NCBI GenBank assembly: GCA_963760405.1
Contig: CAVXCV010000003.1
Coordinates: 62,001-126,000, forward strand
Reading direction: 5' to 3'
Source of the DNA: RYN-230 sp963760405
GTDB lineage: Bacteria > Actinomycetota > Actinomycetes > Streptosporangiales > Streptosporangiaceae
Length of the DNA: 64,000 nucleotides
Positions 17,401 through 25,551 of this stretch are shown here, piece after piece (within the stretch, counting starts at the first letter, position 1; each line of letters opens with the position of its first letter). Under the pieces are notes generated by a model. It had not been told where the DNA came from. It did no database searches and worked only from the letters and a program-made list of their open reading frames with translations. The translations under genes and the position numbers were made by a program.

Positions 17401-18418
17401 GTGAAAAGTGTGCGATCGGCCGATCCAGGGTTTGTCGCCGCCCAGCGCCCAGCGCCCGGCGGCGATGTTGCCATGGGTTCTGATCGCGCCGCAGGCTCCC
17501 AGAACGCCAAAGACCAGAACGCCAGGAACCTGAACACCATCGGCGGGCACACCGCAGGCTCCGACCGTACCGTCGGCCTCGGACACGCCACCGGCCCCGG
17601 ACACGCCACCGGCCCCGGACACGCCACCGGCCCCGGACACATCGTCGGCTCCGAGCGCAGCACCCGCGCCCGGATCGCCCGGCTGATCATGGAGAACGGC
17701 CCGGTCACCGCGGCCGGGCTGGGCACCCGGCTGAACCTGACCCCGGCCGCTATCCGGCGGCACCTGGACAACCTGCTGGCCGACGGGATGATCGAGACCC
17801 GGACCGGCCGTCGCCCGGTGAACCGGGGCCGTGGCCGGCGAGCCAAGCTGTTCGCCATCACTGACCTCGGCCGCAGCGCGTTCGAGCATGCCTACGACGA
17901 CCTCGCCACCAGCGCCCTGCGTTTCCTGGCCGAGGTGGCCGGGCCGGGTGCGGTGGCGGAGTTCGCCCGCCTGGCAGGTGGCTGAGCTGGAAAGCCGGTA
18001 CCGCCCGGTGGTTGACAGCGCCGCCTCCGGCGACCGGGTGCGTGCCCTCGCCGAGGCGCTGTCCGCGGACGGCTACGCGGCGCTGGCCAGCGGCGCTCCG
18101 GGCGGGGCCAGTCCCGGCCCGGACGGCGGCCAGCAGTATGGGGGCCAGCAGCTCTGCCAGCACCACTGCCCGGTAGCCCACGTGGCGGCGGAGTTCCCGC
18201 AGCTGTGCGAGGCAGAGACCGAGGCGTTCGCCCGGCTGCTGGGCACCCCGGTGCAGCGGCTGGCCACGATCGCGCACGGCGACGGGATCTGCACCACGCA
18301 CGTGACCGCGCCCGGGCTGCTGCACAGCCGGAGCAGTGATAACCCGACCGATATCCGCATCACTGATAACCCTGCTATGACCGATAACCGCACCACCACC
18401 GGAGGCATCTCCGTATGA
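17401..18418 (+). CDS. sufR: SufR-like Fe-S transcriptional regulator, frameshifted
   Basis: DeoR/ArsR-type regulator that normally represses the suf operon when it carries an Fe-S cluster. The winged helix (STRARIARLIMENGP, then RLNLTPAAIRRHLDNLLADG, then RGRRAKLFAITDLG) lies in the first frame up to about 17980. The C-terminal half, with the cluster-binding cysteines in LCQHHCPVAH and QLCEAE, lies in a second frame ending at 18418. One extra base near 17974-17980 separates FARL from QVAELESRYRPVV. The N-terminal 80 residues are unusual: a low-complexity region with an 18-bp repeat (GHATGP units); an ATG at 17473 is an alternative start. The C-terminus overlaps sufB as ATGA. The C-terminal tail is also low complexity with repeated TDN. 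Confidence 0.85.
17581..17634 (+). repeat. 18-bp tandem repeat, three copies, in sufR
   Basis: Three exact copies of an 18-bp unit (GGACACGCCACCGGCCCC) encoding Gly-His-Ala-Thr-Gly-Pro in the disordered N-terminal extension of SufR; a fourth half copy follows. Confidence 0.95.
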
Positions 18419-19828
18419 CGACAATCGCGCACCCGGAACTTGACGGGCTGGACCGATACAAGTTCGGCTGGGCTGACTCGGACGTGGCGGGCGAGTCCGC
18501 TCGCCGTGGCCTGTCCGAGGAAGTCGTCCGCGATATCTCGGCACTGAAGGACGAGCCGGAGTGGATGCTGGAGCTGCGGCTGAAGGGCCTGAAGCTGTTC
18601 CGCCGTAAGCCGATGCCGAACTGGGGCGCGGACCTGTCCGGGATCGACTTTGAGCACATCAAGTATTTCGTCCGGTCCACCGAGAAGCAGGCGGCGAGCT
18701 GGGACGAGCTCCCTGAGGACATCAAGAACACTTACGACCGGCTGGGCATCCCGGAGGCGGAGAAGCAGCGCGCTGATCGCGGGCGTCGCAGCGCAGTATG
18801 AGTCGGAGGTCGTCTACCACAAGATCCGGGAGGACCTCGAGGAAAAGGGCGTCATCTTCCTGGACACCGACACGGCGCTCAAGGAGCACCCGGGCCTGTT
18901 CCAGGAGTACTTCGCCACGGTGATCCCGCCGGGCGACAACAAGTTCGCCGCGCTGAACACCGCGGTCTGGTCTGGCGGCAGCTTCATCTACGTGCCGAAG
19001 AACGTGCACGTGGAGATCCCGCTGCAGGCCTACTTCCGGATCAACACCGAGAACATGGGCCAGTTCGAGCGGACGCTGATCATCGTGGACGAGGGTGCCT
19101 ATGTGCACTACGTCGAGGGCTGTACCGCGCCGATCTACAAGTCGGACTCGCTGCACTCCGCCGTGGTGGAGATCATCGTCAAGCCGGGCGCGCGGTGCCG
19201 GTACACCACGATCCAGAACTGGTCGGCCAACGTGTACAACCTGGTCACCAAGCGGGCCGTGGCCCAGGCCGGGGCGACCATGGAGTGGATCGACGGGAAC
19301 ATCGGGTCGAAGGTGACCATGAAGTACCCGGCGGTCTACCTGATGGGCGAGCACGCCAGGGGTGAGACCCTGTCGGTCGCGTTCGCGGGCGAGGGCCAGC
19401 ATCAGGACGCGGGCGCGAAGATGGTGCACTGCGCGCCGAACACCTCGTCCACGATCGTGTCCAAGTCGGTGGCCCGGGGCGGCGGCCGGACCTCCTACCG
19501 CGGGCTGGTCCAGGTGCAGGAGGGCGCGGCGCATTCCAAGTCCACCGTCAAGTGCGACGCGCTGCTGGTGGACACGGTCAGCCGGTCTGACACCTACCCC
19601 TATGTGGACGTGCGCGAGGACGACGTGGAGATGGGCCACGAGGCCAGCGTCTCCAAGATCTCCGAGGATCAGCTGTTCTACCTGATGAGCCGCGGGATGA
19701 CCGAGGACGAGGCCGCGGCGACCATTGTGCGCGGGTTCGTCGAGCCGATCGCCCGCGAACTGCCGATGGAGTACGCCCTCGAGCTGAACCGGCTGATCGA
19801 GCTCCAGATGGAGGGGGCGGTCGGCTGA
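18415..19828 (+). CDS. sufB: Fe-S cluster scaffold subunit SufB, frameshifted
   Basis: SufB is the core scaffold of the SufBC2D complex on which Fe-S clusters are assembled in the cytosol. Residues 1 to about 119 (ending GIPEAEKQR) are in the frame of the ATG at 18415. From about 18773 the conserved sequence continues one base later as LIAGVAAQYESEVVYHKI through TVIPPGDNKFAALN, YVEGCTAPIYKSDSLH, SRSDTYPYVDVREDDVEMGHEA to the stop at 19826-19828. A single extra base within 18769-18772 (CGCG) explains the break. Total length, about 470 residues, is normal for the family. Since the gene is usually essential and both neighbours are coupled normally, a sequence error is probable. Confidence 0.93.
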
Positions 19829-20988
19829 TGGCAGGGCTCCAGGGGGCGGTGGAGTCCACCGCCCCGGTTTCCAGGCTGCACGAGCACCGGTCGTTCGAGG
19901 TGGCTGATTTCCCCGTGCCGACCGGGCGCGAGGAGGAGTGGCGGTTCACCCCGCTGCGCCGGCTGCGCTCCCTGCACACCGACGCCGAACTTCCCGAGGG
20001 GAAGTATGCGGTCGAGGTGCATCCCGCCCCCGGCGTCAACCTCGCCCGGGCCCAGCGCGGCGACCCCAGGGTCGGCAGCACCTTCGTGCCTCCTGACCGG
20101 GTCAGTGCCAGAGCGTTCAACTCGTTCGACGAGGCCCTGATCGTGACCGTGCCTCCCGAGACGGACGTAACAGAGCCGACCGTGATCTCGGTCCGCGGGG
20201 AGGACGCGGCTGGCGCCGCGTTCGGGCACACGGTGATCGAGATTGGCCACAACGCGAGGGCCGTGGTCGTGCTCGATCACGGCGGTTCCGCGACGTACGC
20301 GGACAACGTCGAGTTCATCGTCGGGGACGGTGCGTCCCTGTCCGTGGTGAGCCTGCAGGACTGGGCCGACGACGCGGTGCACGTCAGCCACCACCACGTC
20401 CAGGTGCACCGGGACGCGGTGTTCCGGCACGCCGTGGTGACGCTCGGCGGGGGAGTCGTCAGGCTCTCGCCGACCGTTGACTACACCGGGCCGGGCGGGG
20501 ACGCGGAACTGCTCGGGCTGTACTTCGCGGACTCCGGGCAGCATCTGGAGCACCGGCTGTTCGTGGATCACAACCAGCCGCGGTGCCGCAGCCGGGTGAC
20601 ATACAAGGGCGCCCTGCAGGGCGACAGCGCCCACACGGTGTGGATCGGGGACGTGCTGATCCGGCCGGAGGCGATGGGCACGGACACCTATGAGCAGAAC
20701 CGGAACCTGCTGCTCACCGAGGGCGCCCGGGCCGATTCCGTGCCGAACCTGGAGATCCTCACCGGGGAAGTCGTCGGTGCGGGTCACGCCAGCACCAGCG
20801 GCCGGCTGGAAGAGGAGCACCTGTTCTACCTGATGGCCCGCGGCATCCCGCTGGACGAAGCGCGGCGCCTGGTTATCCGGGGCTTCTTCGGCGAGCTGAT
20901 CGCCCGGATCGAGGTGGCCGAGCTCCGCGACCGGCTCACTGCCGCTATCGACGGCGAGCTGGCGCGCCTGCAGAGGGCAACCGCATGA
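19828..20988 (+). CDS. sufD: Fe-S cluster assembly protein SufD
   Basis: Partner of SufB in the SufBC2D scaffold, 386 residues, a right-handed beta-helix protein. Recognisable segments are PTGREEEWRFTPLRRL near the N-terminus (about 30-45), the beta-helix core with HHHVQVHRDAVFRHAVVTLGG (about 189-209) given here by its landmark HHHVQVHRDA, LFVDHNQPRCRSRVTYKG with the conserved His, and the C-terminal HASTSGRLEEEHLFYLMARG where the conserved region ends. The ATG overlaps the sufB stop as TGATG, showing coupled translation. The gene is intact. Confidence 0.95.
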   Translation: MAGLQGAVESTAPVSRLHEHRSFEVADFPVPTGREEEWRFTPLRRLRSLHTDAELPEGKYAVEVHPAPGVNLARAQRGDPRVGSTFVPPDRVSARAFNSFDEALIVTVPPETDVTEPTVISVRGEDAAGAAFGHTVIEIGHNARAVVVLDHGGSATYADNVEFIVGDGASLSVVSLQDWADDAVHVSHHHVQVHRDAVFRHAVVTLGGGVVRLSPTVDYTGPGGDAELLGLYFADSGQHLEHRLFVDHNQPRCRSRVTYKGALQGDSAHTVWIGDVLIRPEAMGTDTYEQNRNLLLTEGARADSVPNLEILTGEVVGAGHASTSGRLEEEHLFYLMARGIPLDEARRLVIRGFFGELIARIEVAELRDRLTAAIDGELARLQRATA

Positions 20989-21320
20989 GCGAGACCAGCA
21001 CCTTCGTCCGGGTCTGCGCACTGGCGGACCTGCCGCCCGAAGGCGCGATCGGGGTGGAGGTCGGTGACCTGCCCATCGCCGTGGTCCGCGTGGGCGGCGA
21101 GGTCTTCGCGCTGCAGGATGTCTGCTCGCACGAGGAAGTCCCGCTGTCCGAGGGCGAGATCTACGACCACACCGTGGAGTGCTGGTTGCATGGGTCGTGC
21201 TTTGACCTGCGCACCGGTGCGCCGACCGGGCCGCCGGCCACCAAGCCGGTGCCCACCTATCCGGTGAAGGTTGATGGCGACTCGGTGTACGTCGCCGTCC
21301 CGGCCGGCAAGACCAACTGA
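20985..21320 (+). CDS. Rieske-type [2Fe-2S] ferredoxin (non-heme iron oxygenase ferredoxin subunit)
   Basis: Small 111-residue Rieske protein found inside actinobacterial suf operons. The cluster ligands are seen as CSHEEVPL (about 46-53) and CWLHGSCF (about 66-73), i.e. CxH and CxxH pairs. It starts with ATG overlapping the sufD stop (ATGA). It is thought to act as an electron carrier in Fe-S assembly or another oxidoreductase; the partner is not known. It is not attached to an oxygenase here. Confidence 0.92.
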   Translation: MSETSTFVRVCALADLPPEGAIGVEVGDLPIAVVRVGGEVFALQDVCSHEEVPLSEGEIYDHTVECWLHGSCFDLRTGAPTGPPATKPVPTYPVKVDGDSVYVAVPAGKTN

Positions 21321-21347
21321 CGCAACTTTGACCAGGAGAGATTACTG

Positions 21348-22115
21348 ATGGCCACTCTTGAGATCCGCGACCTGCACGTCAGCGTGCTGGATGCCGCCGA
21401 GGGCAGTCGCGAGATCCTGCGCGGCGTCAACCTGACGGTGGCTTCCGGGCAGACCCACGCCATCATGGGGCCGAACGGCTCGGGCAAGTCCACCCTCGCC
21501 TACGCGATCGCCGGGCACCCCAAGTACCAGGTGACCCAGGGCTCGGTGACGCTGGACGGCGAGGACGTGCTGGCCATGAGCGTGGACGCGCGGGCCCGGG
21601 CGGGCCTGTTCCTCGCCATGCAGTACCCGGTGGAGGTGCCGGGGGTCACCGTGTCCAACTTCCTGCGTACTGCGGTCACCGCGGTCCGCGGCGAGCCGCC
21701 CAAGCTGCGCACGTTCCTGAAGGAGATGCGCGAGGCCATGGCGGCGCTGGCCGTCGAGCCGGCCTTTGCGGAGCGCAATCTCAACGAGGGCTTTTCCGGC
21801 GGGGAGAAGAAGCGGCACGAGATCCTCCAGCTCGAGCTGCTCGACCCGAAGATCGCGGTGCTGGACGAGACCGACTCCGGGCTGGACATCGACGCGCTGC
21901 GGGTGGTGTCCGAGGGCATCAACCGGTTCCGCGCCAAGGAGGGGCACGGGGTGCTGCTGATCACCCACTACACCCGGATCCTGCGCTACGTCACCCCGGA
22001 CTTCGTGCACGTGTTCGTGGGCGGCCGGATCGTCCAGGAAGGCGGCCCCGAGCTGGCCGAGGAACTGGAGCGGGACGGCTACGAGAAGTTCCTGAAGGCA
22101 GGTGTGCAGGCATGA
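21348..22115 (+). CDS. sufC: Fe-S assembly ATPase SufC
   Basis: ABC-type ATPase subunit of the SufBC2D complex, 255 residues; it energises scaffold rearrangement rather than transport. Walker A GPNGSGKST (about 44-52), the signature in the family form FSGGEKKRHEI, Walker B AVLDETDSGLD and the switch histidine in LLITHYTRIL are all present. A GGAGAG ribosome site precedes the ATG. It overlaps sufS by four bases (ATGA). Confidence 0.96.
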   Translation: MATLEIRDLHVSVLDAAEGSREILRGVNLTVASGQTHAIMGPNGSGKSTLAYAIAGHPKYQVTQGSVTLDGEDVLAMSVDARARAGLFLAMQYPVEVPGVTVSNFLRTAVTAVRGEPPKLRTFLKEMREAMAALAVEPAFAERNLNEGFSGGEKKRHEILQLELLDPKIAVLDETDSGLDIDALRVVSEGINRFRAKEGHGVLLITHYTRILRYVTPDFVHVFVGGRIVQEGGPELAEELERDGYEKFLKAGVQA

Positions 22116-23380
22116 CCCTGGACGTGGCCCGGATCCGGAAGGACTTCCCGATCCTGGACCGGCAGGTCCGGGACGGGCGGCCACTGGCCTACCTGGACAG
22201 CGCCAACACCTCGCAGAAGCCGCGCCAGGTCATCGACGCGATGACCGAGTTCTACGAGCGGCACAACGCGAACATCCACCGGGCCAACCACCAGCTCGGC
22301 GAGGAAGCCACCGCCGCGTACGAGGGTGCCCGGATCACGGTGGCCCAGTTCATCGGCGCCGCCGACGAGGCCGAGATCGTCTTCACCAAGAACATCTCCG
22401 AGGGCATCAACCTGGTCGCCTACGCGATGGGCAACGCCACCGCAGGCCAGTCCGGCGGCAGCGGCAGCCGGTTCCGGCTCGGCCCTGGCGACGAGATCGT
22501 GATCACCGAGATGGAGCACCACTCCAACATCGTCCCGTGGCAGCTGCTCTGCCAGCGGACCGGCGCCACGCTGCGCTGGTTCGGGGTGACCGAGGACGGC
22601 CAGCTGGACCTGTCGAACATCGCTGAGCTGATTACCGAGCGGACCAAGCTGGTCGCGCTGGCACACCAGTCGAACGTGCTCGGCACCATCAACCCGGTCG
22701 CCAGCATCGTGGCCCGCGCGCACGCCGCGGGCGCACTGGTGCTGGTGGACGCGGCCCAGTCGGTGCCGAACATGCCGGTGGACGTGGCCGCGCTGGACGC
22801 CGACTTCGTGGGCTTCACCGGGCACAAGATGTGCGGCCCGACCGGCATCGGGGTGCTGTGGGGCCGGCGCGAGCTGCTCGAGGAGATGCCGCCGTTCCTG
22901 GGCGGCGGCGAGATGATCGAAAGCGTGTGGATGGACCATTCCACGTTCGCGCCGCCGCCGCACAAGTTCGAGGCGGGCACGATGCCGATCGCGCAGGCCG
23001 TGGGCCTGGGCGCGGCCGTGGACTACCTCACCGAGATCAGCCCGGCCGCGATCCGCGCGCACGAGCAGGAACTGGTCGGGCAGACCCTGGCTGCGCTGGG
23101 CGAGATCGACGGGCTGCGGCTGCTCGGCCCGGCCGACCCGGCGCAGCGTGGCGGGGCGGTGTCCTTCACCGTGGACGGGGTGCACCCGCATGACCTCGGC
23201 CAGGTCCTCGACGAGCTGGGCGTGGCCGTCCGGGCCGGGCATCACTGCGCTTGGCCGCTGCACCGCAGGTACGGCATCCAGGCCAGCACCCGCGCCTCGT
23301 TCTACCTCTACAACACCGCGGCCGAAGTGGACGCGCTAGCTGGCGGGATCCGCCAGGCGCAGCGTTTCTTCGCCGCATAA
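22112..23380 (+). CDS. sufS: Cysteine desulfurase SufS
   Basis: Group II PLP-dependent cysteine desulfurase of 422 residues that supplies persulfide sulfur to SufU and the scaffold. Visible are YLDSANTSQKP near the N-terminus, EMEHHSNIVPW, the PLP lysine in GFTGHKMCGPTGIG (about 237-245), the substrate-binding region and the active-site loop cysteine in VRAGHHCAWPLHRRYG (about 374-389). Intact and coupled to sufC. A 20-residue glycine/serine insertion (AGQSGGSGSRFRLG) near residue 115 resembles the low-complexity inserts seen in other genes of the window but is not repetitive. Confidence 0.95.
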   Translation: MTLDVARIRKDFPILDRQVRDGRPLAYLDSANTSQKPRQVIDAMTEFYERHNANIHRANHQLGEEATAAYEGARITVAQFIGAADEAEIVFTKNISEGINLVAYAMGNATAGQSGGSGSRFRLGPGDEIVITEMEHHSNIVPWQLLCQRTGATLRWFGVTEDGQLDLSNIAELITERTKLVALAHQSNVLGTINPVASIVARAHAAGALVLVDAAQSVPNMPVDVAALDADFVGFTGHKMCGPTGIGVLWGRRELLEEMPPFLGGGEMIESVWMDHSTFAPPPHKFEAGTMPIAQAVGLGAAVDYLTEISPAAIRAHEQELVGQTLAALGEIDGLRLLGPADPAQRGGAVSFTVDGVHPHDLGQVLDELGVAVRAGHHCAWPLHRRYGIQASTRASFYLYNTAAEVDALAGGIRQAQRFFAA

Positions 23381-23434
23381 CGGGTAGCGGCTGATGGAAC
23401 AGACAACGCCCCCGGGACTGTTCAAGGCGGTGTG

Positions 23435-23893
23435 ATGCAGCAACTGGAGTCGCTCTACCAGGAAATCATCCTGGATCATTACCGGCATCCGCAGCACAAG
23501 GGGCTGCGGGAGCCGTACGACGCCGAGGTGCACCACGTGAACCCGCTGTGCGGGGACGAGGTGACGCTCCGGGTGGCGCTGAAGGACGGCGCTGGCGAGC
23601 CGATCGTGGCCGACGTGTCCTACGACGCGCTCGGCTGCTCGATCAGCCAGGCCAGCGCCTCGGTCATGAGCGAACTGGTCATCGGCAAGCCGGTGGACGA
23701 GGCCATGGCGATCGCTGCGGAGTTCCTCACCCTGATGCAGTCCAAGGGCCAGGCCGAGCCCGATGAAGAGGTGCTGGGTGACGCGGTCGCGTTCGAGGGC
23801 GTGGCCAAGTACCCAGCCCGGATCAAGTGCGCCCTGCTCGGCTGGATGGCCTGGAAGGACGCGACCGCGCAGGCGCTGAAGGAGCAGACATGA
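23435..23893 (+). CDS. sufU: SufU family sulfur transfer/scaffold protein
   Basis: Zinc-containing sulfurtransferase that takes persulfide from SufS; 152 residues. The metal and sulfur ligands appear as NPLCGDEV (Cys about 38 with Asp), ALGCSISQAS (Cys about 63) and RIKCALLGW (Cys about 131). A GTG directly before the ATG at 23435 is a possible start. Its stop overlaps sufT as ATGA. Confidence 0.94.
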   Translation: MQQLESLYQEIILDHYRHPQHKGLREPYDAEVHHVNPLCGDEVTLRVALKDGAGEPIVADVSYDALGCSISQASASVMSELVIGKPVDEAMAIAAEFLTLMQSKGQAEPDEEVLGDAVAFEGVAKYPARIKCALLGWMAWKDATAQALKEQT

Positions 23894-24228
23894 CCGAGCC
23901 CGCCGTCACGAACAGTACCGATCTCCAGACCGAGGACCTGCTGGAGGCGCTGCGCGATGTCGTGGACCCCGAGCTGGGCGTGAACGTCGTCGACCTCGGG
24001 CTGGTCTACGGGGTGACGCTGGACGAGGACAAGGTGCTGACCATCGACATGACGCTGACCAGCGCTGCCTGCCCGCTCACCGACGTGATCGAGGACCAGG
24101 CCCGGTCCGCGACGGAAGGCCTGGTGAGCGACCTGCGGATCAACTGGGTCTGGCTGCCGCCGTGGGGCCCGGACAAGATCACCGAGGACGGCCGCGAGCA
24201 ACTGCGCGCCCTCGGGTTCAACGTCTGA
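23890..24228 (+). CDS. sufT: SufT/MIP18-family metal-sulfur cluster assembly protein
   Basis: DUF59-domain protein of 112 residues; SufT aids maturation of Fe-S proteins. Conserved parts are LRDVVDPELGVNVVDLGLVYG, seen here as DPELGVNVVDLG (about 29-40), TLTSAACPLTD with the conserved cysteine (about 58) and WLPPWGPDKI. Last gene of the suf operon; 62 bp separate its stop from the convergent aldolase-like gene. Confidence 0.93.
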   Translation: MTEPAVTNSTDLQTEDLLEALRDVVDPELGVNVVDLGLVYGVTLDEDKVLTIDMTLTSAACPLTDVIEDQARSATEGLVSDLRINWVWLPPWGPDKITEDGREQLRALGFNV

Positions 24229-24290
24229 TTCCACAATCAACGCCCCAACGCTTACCGGCCAGCGTTCCAGCATCTGGCCAGGTCCTGAGT

Positions 24291-25346
24291 TCACGCGGGG
24301 TCAAGGTCGAGTTCCGGGGTGTACCGGCCTTCCAGCGCGGCGACGTTCATCGCGACCCGGTGGGCCAGGGCCCGCTGGCCTGCGGCGCAGCGCGCTGGGT
24401 CACCGTGCCACGCGGCCAGCGCCGGGCCGGTCAGCGCCCGGCCGAAGCAGAACGTCAGGGGCCAGGCGTGCGGCAGCCGCTGCATGGCCGCCAGCGCCCC
24501 GGTGGCCCGGTCCGCGCGCTGCCCGCCGCACCGGAAAGCGATCCCGGCCAGTGTGAACGGGATGCCGCTGAGCGCCCGCACGGTGGCCGCCGCGACCTCG
24601 CCCGGGCTGGCGGGCCCCGTGCTGGCAAGGCCCGTGCTGGTGGGCCCCGTGCTGGCAGGCCCTGGATAGCGCGAGCCGGGCAGCACCATGCTCGCCTTCA
24701 GCACGGTGGCGGCCAGCACCACCCCGTAGTCGCGCAGTTCGCTCATCACCTCCAGCAGCACCAGCGCGGTTACCGTCTCGGCCTGGGCGAGCGAATGCCG
24801 CCCGCCGGCCAGGATCTCCACCGCGGCCACCGGGACCAGGCCCGCCTCCTGGCAGGCCGCGGCGTAGCGGCCCAGCGCCTGCGCGTTCGCCCGGAGCGCC
24901 AGCGGCGACGGGGCGCCGGGGCCGATCCGCAGCACCGCGCGCCAGGCGGCGAACGCGGCGCCCAGGCCCGCGTACCCCCGGAGCCGGGACGCCAGCTGGT
25001 CCAGTCCCTCGGTGATCGTCTCACCCGGGGCGCCGGGCAGCGGCGCGGTCCCATGATCCGCGGCGACCCCAGGCAGCATGCCCGCCGCGCGGATCGCGGC
25101 CGGGAACGGGCGGCCGTCGGCGAGCCGCTGCCGGAACGCGGCCGCGTCCAGGATCACCCCGCTGATGCCCGCGCTCAGCCCCGGGGCGCTGATCAGCATC
25201 TCCCGGTAGGCGTCGCGGTTAGCGGCCGTGGCCGGCACCCCGGCCGCGGTCAGCCGGGCGTCGGCGGCGGCCGTGCCCTCGCTGATGGCGAGAATGCCCT
25301 TCGGCGGCGCGACCAGGGCGGAGGCGGCGGCTACCAGTGCTTCCAT
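24291..25346 (-). CDS. Class I fructose-bisphosphate aldolase-like protein with altered active site
   Basis: 351-residue protein of the class I (Schiff-base) fructose-bisphosphate aldolase fold. Conserved landmarks include the substrate-region APGETITEGLD (about 108-118), the Schiff-base lysine in TVLKASMVLPG (about 216), FRCGGQ and FCFGRAL. Compared with the canonical family several catalytic positions differ: the GILAADES segment reads GILAISEG, VDKGT reads ADHGT and FAKWR reads FAAWR, so the equivalents of Asp33, Lys107 and Lys146 are replaced. Glu187 (VEIL) is kept. It contains a short 15-bp-type repeat (ASTGP units, 24611-24662). Divergent from phosphoribulokinase, so a role in the Calvin cycle is plausible, but activity is doubtful. 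Confidence 0.8.
   Translation of the reverse strand: MEALVAAASALVAPPKGILAISEGTAAADARLTAAGVPATAANRDAYREMLISAPGLSAGISGVILDAAAFRQRLADGRPFPAAIRAAGMLPGVAADHGTAPLPGAPGETITEGLDQLASRLRGYAGLGAAFAAWRAVLRIGPGAPSPLALRANAQALGRYAAACQEAGLVPVAAVEILAGGRHSLAQAETVTALVLLEVMSELRDYGVVLAATVLKASMVLPGSRYPGPASTGPTSTGLASTGPASPGEVAAATVRALSGIPFTLAGIAFRCGGQRADRATGALAAMQRLPHAWPLTFCFGRALTGPALAAWHGDPARCAAGQRALAHRVAMNVAALEGRYTPELDLDPA
24611..24662. repeat. Short GTGCTGG repeat inside the aldolase-like gene
   Basis: About three and a half degenerate 15-18 bp units built on GGCCCCGTGCTGGC, encoding PAST/TGLA-type residues directly after the Schiff-base lysine segment. The same GTGCTGGC core is repeated in the phosphoribulokinase gene at 26396-26440. 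Confidence 0.75.
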
Positions 25347-25551
25347 CCGGCCACGCTAGGCAGCGGCCAGCCTGGCAGCATCCCCCCGCAGGGTGGACCG
25401 GCATGGGTAGGCGGCTAGCCAGGCCGGTACCCCGGCCCCTGTAGCCCGCCGGTCTCTACCCCAGGTTCCCCGGCCCGGGGGAGGCGGGATGCGGTGGACC
25501 TGCCTACGCTGTGCCTGAGCACCGCCACGCGGGAGGGGGAGGGTGCGTGCC

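Noticed and set aside
17974..17990. UGA selenocysteine codon as the explanation of the sufR break
   Set aside because: Reading through the TGA in the same frame gives no conserved sequence; the conserved continuation lies in another frame.
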